Origin: JAGOBX01 sp036733285
Lineage (GTDB): Bacteria > JAGOBX01
DNA: 21,371 nucleotides
Direction of reading: 5' to 3'
Assembly: GCA_036733285.1 (NCBI GenBank)
Contig: DAINAU010000074.1
Span: 1 to 21,371 of the forward strand
Shown here: positions 1 through 8,372 of the stretch, piece after piece
How positions within the stretch are numbered: the stretch's first letter is position 1
Layout: every line of letters begins with the position of its first letter
Position numbers and translations under genes: made by a program
Notes under the pieces: model-generated
Databases searched by the model: none
The model's input: only the letters and a program-made list of their open reading frames with translations
What the model was told of the DNA's origin: nothing

Positions 1-2
1 TT

Positions 3-1190
3 TTTCGCGACTTTGACGACGGTTTTAATTCAAAACTTTTCGCTCCTCATTATTGCGAGGAATGGAAAGCAGGCGACAAAGTTATTAGTGAAGTGATAAA
101 AGGACTTTACGAAACAAAAGACGGCTACCGCTATGATTTTTCCGTTATTTCCGCTGATGTTTTGGGCGGAATGTATGAGCAGTATTTGGGATATGTTCAA
201 GGGCATAAAAGCGAGGAAAAACAGAAATCAAAAAGAAAATCGCAAGGAGTCTATTACACCCCCAAATATATCGTTGAATATTTGATAAAGGAAAGCGCAG
301 TTAAAATTATAAGAATACCGCAGACGAACATAACAGATGATAAAAAAACTGAAAACGAACGATGCGCCTTCGGCATCAGTACCGACGAGAATACAAACAA
401 CACTGCAGCGAATTATCCCGGATATTGCAACATTATCCGTGATTATATTTATTCATCATTGAAAACGCTGGACTGCAATCACGAACGGTTCGACGAAAAC
501 AACGCTGCAGCTAATAGCGCTCAACGGGAAAATCCAGAGATTCAGGCGCTGATCAGGGACAGCATAAATGACCTTATCGAGCGGTTGCGCGGACTCGGGC
601 ATAGTGAGACATTCGAAAAACTGGGCGTTACTTTAAGCGTTAAACTTGACTGGCTGAAAATAATCAAAACAAAACTTGATAACATCTGTTTCAACAAATC
701 GGAAAATGAATTTTCAACATGGACAAAACCGTCGTTATACGCCCGGCATATTACTGCGCTGCCGTCTCTGAATTTTTCGCTTGAAAAACCCAAGATATGG
801 CTATCTATAGACGAATCGGGCTCAATGGGAAATGACGATATACGAAAAATATATTTTGTGCTTTGGCAGCTGAATAAAAAAGGTTATCCGCTCGAAATTA
901 TAATACACGACAGCGAGATCACTAAAATACAGAACTTTGAAGCATACGCAAAAGCTATTGATGAATTTGTTAAAACCCGCTATTCACGAGGCGGGACGAG
1001 TCATAAGGCGGTATTCGACCATCTTGAAAAAAATATTAAAAATAGAAAACATATTGTAATAATAGCGTCAGACCTTGATTCCGATATCTGTGAAATCTAT
1101 AAAAATTATAGCTGGCAGAACAAGGTTATGACAATAGCGCTTACGCCTTCAGATACAGAATTACCATTCGGTGCGACAGTCAAATTATAG
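3..1190 (+). CDS. Chimeric ORF: Type IIG restriction-modification fragment joined to a DUF2201-like VWA domain (5' partial)
   Basis: The frame is open from the window edge, so the GTG at 93 is probably not the true start. The first ~100 codons (to about nt 310) resemble the segment just before the methylase core of Eco57I/Type IIG enzymes: YRYDFSVISADVLGGMYEQYLG, then GVYYTPKYIVEYLIKE (about 244-291). The expected next element, the SAM-binding DPACGSGSF motif, is absent. The frame instead continues into an unrelated region and a C-terminal VWA-like domain: PKIWLSIDESGSMGND (MIDAS DxSGS at 810-830), GGTS near 993, and IIASDLDSD near 1068. All three MIDAS elements are therefore present. DUF2201 proteins normally carry a metallopeptidase-like N-terminal domain, which is missing here. 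An in-frame fusion through insertion or deletion is the simplest reading. The R-M part is probably inactive and the VWA part may still fold. Domain calls are from remembered motifs. Confidence 0.75.
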   Translation, partial: FRDFDDGFNSKLFAPHYCEEWKAGDKVISEVIKGLYETKDGYRYDFSVISADVLGGMYEQYLGYVQGHKSEEKQKSKRKSQGVYYTPKYIVEYLIKESAVKIIRIPQTNITDDKKTENERCAFGISTDENTNNTAANYPGYCNIIRDYIYSSLKTLDCNHERFDENNAAANSAQRENPEIQALIRDSINDLIERLRGLGHSETFEKLGVTLSVKLDWLKIIKTKLDNICFNKSENEFSTWTKPSLYARHITALPSLNFSLEKPKIWLSIDESGSMGNDDIRKIYFVLWQLNKKGYPLEIIIHDSEITKIQNFEAYAKAIDEFVKTRYSRGGTSHKAVFDHLEKNIKNRKHIVIIASDLDSDICEIYKNYSWQNKVMTIALTPSDTELPFGATVKL

Positions 1191-1376
1191 ATTTCGGTTG
1201 CCGATCAAAATTTGAAAATAACAAATATGCAGACAATGAAATTAGATGCAAAAAATATTTGTTTGATAATTAACGAGTTAGAAAAATATTTTAAATTAAT
1301 GTTCCAATAAATGATTTAGAAAGGATATATCTATTGAAATGAATATATTAAATTTTATTTTATGGGGTGGTAATTT

Positions 1377-1805
1377 ATGTTATATCAAAGCATTTTACCG
1401 TTAATTATTGTTTTAGTTTATTTTTTATTTTGGATTTTAAAACGACAAGTTGATATTGCATATCGATTTTTTAATGATACTTATCCAAATCATCAAATGG
1501 CAATAGATTCTTATTTATATTCACAAAAAATAACAGATATAGAGGCTGATCAAAAGAGAAAATTATTATACTCAATTAAAACCACCTGCGGTTCTATTCA
1601 TTTTATTTATGAAAATTTTTTTTTAATTTGGTCATACACATTATTTTTTCTGTTTCTTATAAATATTGGTCTTACCATAATTAAACCTGAAACACAGAAT
1701 GCTTATATTTTGATAATAATTATTCTGAACATTTGTGTTGGTATCTTATTGATAATACTTTGCAATAAAATATTTAAAAGGCTTGAATACTTAAATAACT
1801 TTTAA
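1377..1805 (+). CDS. Small integral membrane protein, unknown function
   Basis: The 142-aa product is not recognised. It has three clear hydrophobic segments: residues ~4-22, ~80-102 and ~109-132. A charged loop lies between the first and second (about 23-78), and the C-terminus is basic (KIFKRLEYLNNF). The ATG is preceded by GGGGTGG with six bases between. It sits between the VWA fragment and the ClpP-like gene in the same direction, but the 186-bp gap upstream suggests its own promoter. The gene is more AT-rich than the ClpP-like gene that follows. It could anchor the neighbouring ATPase/protease proteins to the membrane, but only position supports that. Confidence 0.6.
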   Translation: MLYQSILPLIIVLVYFLFWILKRQVDIAYRFFNDTYPNHQMAIDSYLYSQKITDIEADQKRKLLYSIKTTCGSIHFIYENFFLIWSYTLFFLFLINIGLTIIKPETQNAYILIIIILNICVGILLIILCNKIFKRLEYLNNF

Positions 1806-1848
1806 TTTTTATAATTTGTAATAAAAAAAATTTCAGGAGGTTTTAATT

Positions 1849-2421
1849 ATGCGTTCAAACAATGGCAATGAAGAAAAAAAGAGGGATTTGGATGGTCTAT
1901 TATTTTTAAGCGGGCAAGTTGCTGCCGAGGGATTATGTAAGGAAATCATTCGTCTTAATATGGAAAATGATGTGCCTGCGATTCAATTGATAATCAATTC
2001 CTGCGGAGGATACTGTTCTGAGGGATTTGCGATTATTGATATTATGGAATGGTCGAGAATACCGGTTTACACGACAGGCATCGGAATGATTGCGTCAATG
2101 GGCTTATTGATTTTTATGGCTGGCGAAAAGGGCAAGCGAGTGATTACACCTCGAACTTCAATTTTATCTCATAGATATTCAGGCGGAGCGGTAGGAAATC
2201 ATTCGAGTTTGATTGCAGCCCGAAAAGAGCAGGATCTGATGCATCAGAGAATATGCAATCATTATTTTCAGCATACGAAAATTTCAACTGAAAAAGAATT
2301 AAACGAAACACTGCTTCGCGATGTCGATACCTGGCTTTCGCCTGAAGAATGTATTGAATACGGTATTGCGGATACTGTGCAGAAGGATACAAAGAATCCG
2401 TATAATAAATCAAAAAAATAG
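1849..2421 (+). CDS. ClpP-like serine protease (orphan, mobile-element type)
   Basis: The 190-aa product matches the ClpP/crotonase fold along most of its length. Visible motifs are FLSGQV (19-24), the LIINSCGGYCSEG strand-turn (47-59; canonical INSPGG), GMIASMGL with nucleophile Ser83, ILSHR with His108, and RDVDTWLSPEECIEYGIAD with Asp160 in the position of the catalytic aspartate. The Ser-His-Asp triad is therefore complete and the length is normal for ClpP. INSC replaces the usual INSP, and the N-terminal axial-loop region is short and charged (NGNEEKKRDLDG), so pairing with ClpX/ClpA may differ. The start is set by CAGGAGG seven to eight bases upstream. It precedes two AAA+ genes (gap 32 bp), one of which could supply the unfoldase. 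That pairing is inferred. A phage-type capsid protease or a signal-peptide peptidase relative is less likely. Confidence 0.85.
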   Translation: MRSNNGNEEKKRDLDGLLFLSGQVAAEGLCKEIIRLNMENDVPAIQLIINSCGGYCSEGFAIIDIMEWSRIPVYTTGIGMIASMGLLIFMAGEKGKRVITPRTSILSHRYSGGAVGNHSSLIAARKEQDLMHQRICNHYFQHTKISTEKELNETLLRDVDTWLSPEECIEYGIADTVQKDTKNPYNKSKK

Positions 2422-2453
2422 CGCTGATATTCATATAAAGGAGGTAGTATAGA

Positions 2454-3161
2454 ATGCTTAATTCGCAACAATTATATGCTAAATTTACATTTGATAATTT
2501 TATAATTGGTAAAAATAATAAAGTATCTCAAAAATACGCATTGTTTATTGCCGATAATCCGGGTAAATATTTTAATCTTTTGTATATTTATGGTAAAAGT
2601 GGAACTGGGAAGACGCATTTATTGAATGCAACCGTAAATTATCTTCAAAAAAAATCACCTGATATTTTAGCACAATATCTAACTGCTGCTGAATTTACAG
2701 AGCAATTTGTTCATTCTTTATGTAATAAAAAAACCGCTGAATTTAAAGAAGGTTTTGATAAAATTAAAGTTCTTCTTATTGATGATTTTCAATTTTTTTC
2801 AGGAAAGCAACAGACACAGGAGGTTTTATTACTTATCTTAAATTCATTGTATTATTCTGGATGTCAAATAATTATATCATCAGATAGGAAACCTGAAAAA
2901 CTTATTTCATTTAATGATAGTTTAATTTCATGGATAAAAATTGGATTACAAGCTGAAATTAAATATCCCAAATATAAAGCCAAATTAAAGATATTGAAAC
3001 AATTCGCTAAATTCAAAAAATGTAAGATAAAATTCAAAAAATTAAAATTATTGGCTGATTGTCCTATATATGACATACGCGAACTTGAAGGAAAATTTAA
3101 TGAAACTATATCATTAAAAAAAAGGAGATGTAAACTTTATGACAAAAAAATTACAAGATAA
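2454..3161 (+). CDS. DnaA-like AAA+ ATPase lacking domain IV and the box VII arginines
   Basis: The 235-aa protein aligns with domain III of the initiator DnaA: FTFDNFIIGKNNK (11-23), Walker A GKSGTGKT (47-54), Walker B VLLIDD followed by FQFFSGKQQTQE (106-123), sensor 1 IIISSDRKPE (139-148), and sensor 2 DIRELEG with Arg209. It begins almost at domain III and stops about 20 residues after sensor 2, so domain I and the domain IV DnaA-box HTH are absent. The canonical RLxSRFxWG box VII reads SLISWIKIG (156-164), replacing both conserved arginines, including the arginine finger. It should bind ATP, but filament assembly or trans hydrolysis is doubtful (inferred). It may be a Hda/DnaC-like accessory or a loader for the AAA protein downstream. 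RBS is AAAGGAGG. It overlaps the next gene by 23 nt, implying translational coupling. Confidence 0.85.
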   Translation: MLNSQQLYAKFTFDNFIIGKNNKVSQKYALFIADNPGKYFNLLYIYGKSGTGKTHLLNATVNYLQKKSPDILAQYLTAAEFTEQFVHSLCNKKTAEFKEGFDKIKVLLIDDFQFFSGKQQTQEVLLLILNSLYYSGCQIIISSDRKPEKLISFNDSLISWIKIGLQAEIKYPKYKAKLKILKQFAKFKKCKIKFKKLKLLADCPIYDIRELEGKFNETISLKKRRCKLYDKKITR

Positions 3162-5223
3162 TAGTAATGATGAAAAAATTATTCCGGCAGAATTACTTAA
3201 TTTGATGTCTGCTCTTGCTCGGGATTATATTAATCGTTGTGAATTATGGCAAACAGCGCAAAAGAATAACGATCAAATATCGAAGCTGAATGAAACTATA
3301 AAAAAACTGGAAACAAAAATTTTCAATTATGATTATCATCCATTGAAACACACTTTAAATGAACTTGAGTTTTCAGAAGATGAAAAGCGGATATTCGTTC
3401 TTTTATTTGTATTAAAGACAGATCGTGCGGTATTTAAATTATACATTGAAAAAATTGAGGGAGCAAACAATTCGCGCAGACCCTATTTATGCGTAGGCGC
3501 ACTGGTTGAAATATTATTTGAAAGTTATTCTGACAGGATAAAAAACAGAAAACTTTTCTCGACAGACTCGGCGCTTGTCAAGCACGATATTTTTTCGCTT
3601 GAATCGCGAGATGACGAAATGATCAGCAATTGGGAAATTGAAATGAATCAGCGGTATATAAATTTTGTGCTTGGCGATAATAATACTTACGCTGCGAGCG
3701 ATTTTATCAAAATTGATGACAGCAGCGTGTCGTTTGATTCTATCATTCTTGAAGAAGCAATAAAGAAAGATATCATCAATGCTCTTGACAATTACGATGC
3801 ATATCAGAAAAAAATAGAAGAATTCAGATTGAACGGAGTTTTTGAATATGGGTTCGGATATACATTTATGTTTTACGGACCGTCAGGCACAGGCAAAACA
3901 ATGCTGGCGCACGCTATAGCAAAACACTTGAATAAAAAACTTATCACATACAGCGATAATTCGGAAAATGGAGACCGAAGATGGAACAGACGAAATAATA
4001 ATAGTCAATTATCAAGGGTTTTTCTTGAAGCTGCTTTGCATAACGGAGTTTTGTTTTTTGATGAATGTTCGGATATGCTCAGAAAAGATACGCAGGAAAG
4101 CAGAGAATTACTCATTCAGCTTGAGCAGAGTAATGTGATAGTCATATTCGCTACAAACAATGTCTATGACCTTTCGCCCGCGCTTGAACGAAGAATACTC
4201 TTTAAATACAGGATAAAGGTGCCTAATACATCGCTGCGTGAAAAATTATGGAATCACTTCCTTAATAAAATCGGAGTTACCTGCATTAAACAGGACACAA
4301 TCAGAGAAATAAGCGAGCGATACAATATGCCTGGCGGTTTTATAAAAAATGCCGCATTAAAGTATATAAATTCAAAAATCAGCGGAGCTATTAACGGCAT
4401 TGAACTTGACAGGATAGCAGAATTATATTATCAGCGCTATATTGAAAGTTCCTTTGCCCTAAAACTTTCAAAACCGTCAAGATTAACTGACAAAAATCTG
4501 AATACATTAAATACTGATACAAAAAATATTATTGATAAAATAATCAAATCGGCAAAAATAATTTATTCGCTTAATCCTGCTGATTGCAGTGAAATTCCAT
4601 CGTTGAATCTTATAATATCTTCCAATGATGAAAATACAGGTATGAAAATCTCTCAGCATATTGTAAATAAATTGCAACGCAGTTATATTCGCTTTTCGTC
4701 TAATTATAAAGACGATGAACAGTTTGCTGACGATTGTAAAAAGAAATTTATTTTAAGTTACTTGCAGGCTGACGCGGCAGATGATATTCGAGATACGCGG
4801 CCTGTGTTGATTTTTGATCATCAGGAAGAAAAAGAACGCTCTTTTAATGTCCGTTTGGAATATGCAGAGTGCCTAATAAATTCAACTAAAAATTCAGGAA
4901 TACTCAGAATACTATTGATTTCAGGCAAACCTGAAAAAAAAGTATTAGATGCCTTTAATCCTGATTTTTCACTTTATATGCAGGAAAACCGGAATAATAG
5001 TGAAATTATTGACGCGATGCTTCAGCAGAATAATATTGAATTGGAAAAAACAGTGAAAACTAAAATTATTGAAGAATGCAGAAATTCGTCCAAATTATCA
5101 AAGTTCAAAAAAATTATAGGAATGTTTCAATTGCGAAAGAACAATAAACAGAATGATTTTAATGAATATCTTGACTTGTTCTTTTCAGATGAACGGCAGT
5201 TTGAAACGCAGTTGTTTGGATGA
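3139..5223 (+). CDS. Large AAA-family ATPase with a probable degenerate second ATPase-like domain
   Basis: In this 694-aa protein, residues ~1-220 form a helical and possibly winged-helix region with a short coiled coil near 38-60. A classical AAA module follows: Walker A GPSGTGKT (247-254), Walker B VLFFDE (304-309), sensor 1 FATNN (Asn340), and arginine finger ALERRI (Arg351/352). Residues ~470-690 show a second alpha/beta pattern, LNLIISSNDENTG where a P-loop would be and PVLIFDHQEE where a Walker B would be. The P-loop lysine is missing, so this is probably a dead domain. Related AAA proteins (CDC48/FtsH/SpoVK type) remodel or unfold protein partners as hexamers. Likely partners here are the VWA protein or the ClpP-like protease. 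AAAGGAG precedes the ATG, which lies inside the DnaA-like gene. G+C is visibly higher than in the flanking genes, suggesting a separate origin. Confidence 0.85.
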   Translation: MTKKLQDNSNDEKIIPAELLNLMSALARDYINRCELWQTAQKNNDQISKLNETIKKLETKIFNYDYHPLKHTLNELEFSEDEKRIFVLLFVLKTDRAVFKLYIEKIEGANNSRRPYLCVGALVEILFESYSDRIKNRKLFSTDSALVKHDIFSLESRDDEMISNWEIEMNQRYINFVLGDNNTYAASDFIKIDDSSVSFDSIILEEAIKKDIINALDNYDAYQKKIEEFRLNGVFEYGFGYTFMFYGPSGTGKTMLAHAIAKHLNKKLITYSDNSENGDRRWNRRNNNSQLSRVFLEAALHNGVLFFDECSDMLRKDTQESRELLIQLEQSNVIVIFATNNVYDLSPALERRILFKYRIKVPNTSLREKLWNHFLNKIGVTCIKQDTIREISERYNMPGGFIKNAALKYINSKISGAINGIELDRIAELYYQRYIESSFALKLSKPSRLTDKNLNTLNTDTKNIIDKIIKSAKIIYSLNPADCSEIPSLNLIISSNDENTGMKISQHIVNKLQRSYIRFSSNYKDDEQFADDCKKKFILSYLQADAADDIRDTRPVLIFDHQEEKERSFNVRLEYAECLINSTKNSGILRILLISGKPEKKVLDAFNPDFSLYMQENRNNSEIIDAMLQQNNIELEKTVKTKIIEECRNSSKLSKFKKIIGMFQLRKNNKQNDFNEYLDLFFSDERQFETQLFG

Positions 5224-5246
5224 GATAGGGGGAATTTATAAATAAA

Positions 5247-5287
5247 GTTATCGGCTGAAGATTGGGATTATCTTTAAAGCCGACAAC
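5247..5287 (+). terminator. Hairpin after the AAA gene, possible terminator or attenuator
   Basis: GTTATCGGCT (5247-5256) and AGCCGACAAC (5278-5287) pair in 9 of 10 positions around a 21-nt loop. The hairpin lies 24 bp after the AAA stop codon. The following sequence is only weakly T-rich, so termination may be partial. Confidence 0.4.
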
Positions 5288-5336
5288 GTTTAATAAATAA
5301 TTTAAAATAAAAAAAATTTTAAGGAGTGTGATGAAA

Positions 5337-5669
5337 ATGTATTATCAGCAAGGAGATATTTTAGTAAAAAAAATCGAGAAAATACCTTCTGACTGTAAAA
5401 AATCATTAAATAGTATAATTGCTGAAGGTGAAGCAACAGGACATAAACATATAATAACCGGAAATGCTGAAATTTATAAGCGTGAAACTCAAAATAATCT
5501 CGGCATAAAGGATTTGGAAATATACATTATTGTAAATGATGGAACAACTATCCTACAGCATAATGAGCACAAGTCGATATTTATCGAACCTGGTTCGTAT
5601 AAAATTGATAAAGTCAGAGAATATGATCATTTTGATAATAGAAATAATATTAGAACTGTGGAGGATTAA
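5337..5669 (+). CDS. Small conserved protein paired with DUF6745 (YxQGD / AEGEATGHKH family)
   Basis: This ~110-aa protein has the pattern of a small family I have seen next to DUF6745 genes: YYQQGDILVKK at the N-terminus, AEGEATGHKHIITG in the middle, then LQHNEHKSIFIEPGSYKIDKVREYD. The recurring His/Glu residues (EATGHKH, HNEH) could form a metal or ligand site in a small beta-barrel, but the function is unknown. Possible starts are GTG 5328, ATG 5331 and ATG 5337. AAGGAG ends at 5326, giving a 10-nt spacing to 5337 and 4 nt to 5331, so the start is uncertain by two codons. It ends 6 bp before the DUF6745 gene, so the two are very likely co-transcribed. Confidence 0.7.
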   Translation: MYYQQGDILVKKIEKIPSDCKKSLNSIIAEGEATGHKHIITGNAEIYKRETQNNLGIKDLEIYIIVNDGTTILQHNEHKSIFIEPGSYKIDKVREYDHFDNRNNIRTVED

Positions 5670-5675
5670 TATTTA

Positions 5676-6908
5676 ATGGATAAAAATTTTGAAGCGATAA
5701 ATAATTTTATACAACATTGGATGATTTCATACAATTATAAATTTGACAAAAATAAAATTAAAAAATTTGTTGATAATTTAAATGAATATAATCAGTCAAA
5801 ACAAAAATTAGTTTTTGCTGGAAGTCCAAATTCATTAGTTAAAGAAATTATTATTCACGGAGATAAAAGTAAAAAGTCACCGAGTTTTTTTAAGGCTGGT
5901 CTTAATTCTAACTCAGAAGTAAATATTTCTGTTGAATATTTAAGCGAAATAGATGAAGCATACTTTACTGCTACAGATTTATATGAAGTTGGAAGAAATT
6001 TTAATACTTGCCTGGAAAGAATATTTAAATTAAACTCATATCTTGGTATTGCTTCAAAAAAACCGATAAATAATTTTCTTTCTGATATTCTTGAATATAA
6101 TAAAATCAACTTCGTTTCACATTCAGATATTCCACTATCATTTTTGATAAGCGATGATACCAGAAAAGAAATTAATTCTTTATCTATAATAAAACATAAA
6201 TTATTACAGATATTGCGATTACATTTAAAAAAAATGGGCTTAAATGAAAATAGGTTTAACTTTATTGATCAAACAATGGATAAATTTGATAAAGCTATAA
6301 TTTCATATTGGGACTTTATTTTTTATTATCTTTATGCATATTTATGGCCGCGTGGATTAGATAAAAAAAATGATGGCTATATCTCATATAAAGTAGCAAT
6401 TATTAAAAAAATTTTTGAATGCGGTGTGGCGGCAATATTGACTTTTAAAAATCATATATATGTTTTACCTATGCCAATAATGAAATTTAATGATAAACGT
6501 CAACTACATAGTTGTGATGGACCGGCATTTATATGGAAAGATCATACAAAGGAATGGTATTTAAACGGTGTTGCTGTAGATAGAGAAATCATCGAAATGC
6601 CTGCAGATAAACTTGATGCCCGTTTAATATTGAAAGTAAAAAACAGCGAGGTGCGCCGTGAGATTGTCCGCAAAATAGGAATAGAAAGATTATGTAATGA
6701 TTTAAATGCAGCATGTATAGATAAATATGAAAACTATGAATTACTTTTACTTGACATTGGCGATTCAAGGCGAATGCCCTATTTAAAAATGATAAATCCA
6801 TCAATCAATGCAATTCATATTGAAGGCGTTCACCCTGACTGCAAAAACGTTAAAGAAGCTTTAGCATGGCGAAATGGTACAGATTTACAGCCCAAAGTTT
6901 TAACTTAA
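5676..6908 (+). CDS. DUF6745-domain protein, unknown function
   Basis: In this 410-aa protein the C-terminal ~150 residues show the DUF6745 signature: CDGPAFIWKDHTKEWYLNGV, then EIIEMPADKL, NSEVRREIVRKIGIERL, LLLLDIG, and the closing KNVKEALAWRNG. In that family the last block is usually AREAVAWTFG. The N-terminal ~250 residues are predicted mostly helical and I do not recognise them. DUF6745 proteins recur in accessory clusters of many phyla without assigned activity. The 6-bp gap to the upstream small gene and the same strand support a two-protein unit. The RBS is a distant GGAGG 12 nt upstream of the ATG. The N-terminal half is much richer in A+T than the DUF6745 half (compare 5700-6300 with 6580-6900), which suggests the conserved domain evolves under different constraint. 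Confidence 0.75.
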   Translation: MDKNFEAINNFIQHWMISYNYKFDKNKIKKFVDNLNEYNQSKQKLVFAGSPNSLVKEIIIHGDKSKKSPSFFKAGLNSNSEVNISVEYLSEIDEAYFTATDLYEVGRNFNTCLERIFKLNSYLGIASKKPINNFLSDILEYNKINFVSHSDIPLSFLISDDTRKEINSLSIIKHKLLQILRLHLKKMGLNENRFNFIDQTMDKFDKAIISYWDFIFYYLYAYLWPRGLDKKNDGYISYKVAIIKKIFECGVAAILTFKNHIYVLPMPIMKFNDKRQLHSCDGPAFIWKDHTKEWYLNGVAVDREIIEMPADKLDARLILKVKNSEVRREIVRKIGIERLCNDLNAACIDKYENYELLLLDIGDSRRMPYLKMINPSINAIHIEGVHPDCKNVKEALAWRNGTDLQPKVLT

Positions 6909-6995
6909 GATTATATAATAATAAAGAAAAATTTTACTGAAAATACTGGTAATGATTGAAATAAAAAATTGAAATTAACAGGGATATTATAAACA

Positions 6996-7157
6996 ATGAC
7001 AACAGAAAACGAAATTCTTCAATCACACACTTTTGATTTGATAAAAAAATATATAATAAGTGAACACGAGGATCCAGATAAATACAGTTACACGCCTGTA
7101 GAAAAATATTTGTATTTATTGAAATTAACTCCCAGATTAGAAATAATTTTCAAATAA
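6996..7157 (+). CDS. Short hypothetical protein (53 aa)
   Basis: An ATG frame of 53 codons begins MTTENEILQSHTFDLIKKY and ends PRLEIIFK. It follows the DUF6745 gene by 87 bp in the same direction. The upstream signal is weak (AGGGA about 11 nt before). Composition is ordinary for the region and I recognise no motif. It could be a genuine small protein or the remnant of a larger gene cut off near the left border of the minus-strand transposition module. Confidence 0.4.
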   Translation: MTTENEILQSHTFDLIKKYIISEHEDPDKYSYTPVEKYLYLLKLTPRLEIIFK

Positions 7158-7286
7158 AAGTTTTGTCGTTCAATTAAAAATAAAAAAATCAAGTAAATTA
7201 TATCAAATACCTAACTTCCAAATAAAACGAAAAAAATTGCTCATAATAAAGATGATAACTAAAAATTCACAGACTACAAAGCATAA

Positions 7287-7299
7287 CCGAGAAAATCGG
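7287..7299. terminator. Weak hairpin between converging genes
   Basis: CCGA-GAAAAT-CGG-type short stem (CCGA 7287-7290, TCGG 7296-7299) between the + strand cluster and the convergent - strand operon. A TTTGGTTTTT run follows on the + strand. The 4-bp stem makes it weak evidence. Confidence 0.25.
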
Positions 7300-7310
7300 C
7301 GTTTGGTTTT

Positions 7311-8354
7311 TCAATAATTTTCTATCCTTTTCAACTCACCAGAATAATGTTTTGTTATGAAATTTCTAAACTGAGCAGACCATCCAATTCCAAGTAAAGC
7401 TTTATATAAATAATCAAATAATTCAATAGTATTTATTTGTGAATATTTATCAATCTCTTTTACTTTTTTTTCAATAAAACTATTTAAAGCATAAGATAAA
7501 TTTCTAAATAATCGCCTGTATTCATTATCATCAATATCTAATTTTTTTAATATTACATGCTTTTTTATTCCAGTAGATAATAATTTAATGACTTCTTTTT
7601 GTTTTTCGTCATTATTTTTTAATAACGCCTCGTTCTTTATTTTTTCAAGAAATGAAAGCGGGTCAATATATTTATTATCGTTAATTTCAAACTTAATACT
7701 TTCGGTTAATGATTCAAAAACTTTAGAATCAAAATTAAATTCATTATTATCAATTTTTTTTTTATCCTTTATTTCTTCTTGTTTTTTTATAAGGAAATAA
7801 ATTGTGGCTTTTAATTTCCTTAAAGTTTTTTCTAAATTAGCTTGATTATTCTCATTTATTTCATTCGAATAGGCATGAATACAATTGATAAATTCACTGC
7901 ATAATTCATTGTCCCTTTTTAAAGTTAATAATAATAATTTTGCCTCAAATACATTCGTATTATATGAAAAATTCATGAAATTTTTATTAAACAACAAATT
8001 GAATAACAATTGTTCATCTTTTGAAAATTCGGGCATTAAAAATTGAAGTTTTGAAAATAAAACTGATTTAAAAAATGAATTTGCAACAGTATTGCAAGAA
8101 TGAAGGTACAATTTCCATGCTGCATTAAAAATTTCATCAGAATCAGGTCCCAAATTATTTTTAATTTTTGAAATAATATTTGCAATTGATTCCTTAATAT
8201 TCTTTTTTTTTTCAAATTCGATAAGTGCGGTATAATTTTTTTCAGCAAATAAAAATTCATATATCAAGTTATCTATTTCAGATTTAATATTTGTTATTAT
8301 TTCATTAGTTCTTTTATTGTTGTCATCAGATATATTGTTACGCTCCGCACTCAT
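7311..8354 (-). CDS. Hypothetical protein with a C-terminal HTH-like segment
   Basis: The 347-aa protein is not recognised. It is almost entirely helical, with Lys/Asn/Glu-rich linkers and a coiled-coil-prone stretch around 165-200. Near the C-terminus (about 245-290) EKQKEVIKLLSTGIKKHVILKKLDI looks like a helix-turn-helix of the sigma-region-4 or recombinase type. A similar segment ends the 473-aa protein encoded at 12710-14131. It is the last gene of the minus-strand transposition operon, 18 bp after the Cys-rich gene, and has no clear ribosome binding site. A short inverted repeat (CCGGC 8356-8360 / GCCGG 8378-8382) spans that junction and may modulate its translation. A role in target choice or regulation of transposition is possible, from position only. 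Confidence 0.6.
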   Translation of the reverse strand: MSAERNNISDDNNKRTNEIITNIKSEIDNLIYEFLFAEKNYTALIEFEKKKNIKESIANIISKIKNNLGPDSDEIFNAAWKLYLHSCNTVANSFFKSVLFSKLQFLMPEFSKDEQLLFNLLFNKNFMNFSYNTNVFEAKLLLLTLKRDNELCSEFINCIHAYSNEINENNQANLEKTLRKLKATIYFLIKKQEEIKDKKKIDNNEFNFDSKVFESLTESIKFEINDNKYIDPLSFLEKIKNEALLKNNDEKQKEVIKLLSTGIKKHVILKKLDIDDNEYRRLFRNLSYALNSFIEKKVKEIDKYSQINTIELFDYLYKALLGIGWSAQFRNFITKHYSGELKRIENY

Positions 8355-8372
8355 ACCGGCAATAATTTCTGT

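Noticed and set aside
2144..2471. Minus-strand frames opposite the ClpP-like gene
   Set aside because: Shadows of a well-supported gene on the other strand.
7131..7142. Left-end copy of the CTGGGAT iterons
   Set aside because: Only one imperfect half site (CTCCCAGATTAG) occurs, inside a small ORF; this is within chance expectation.
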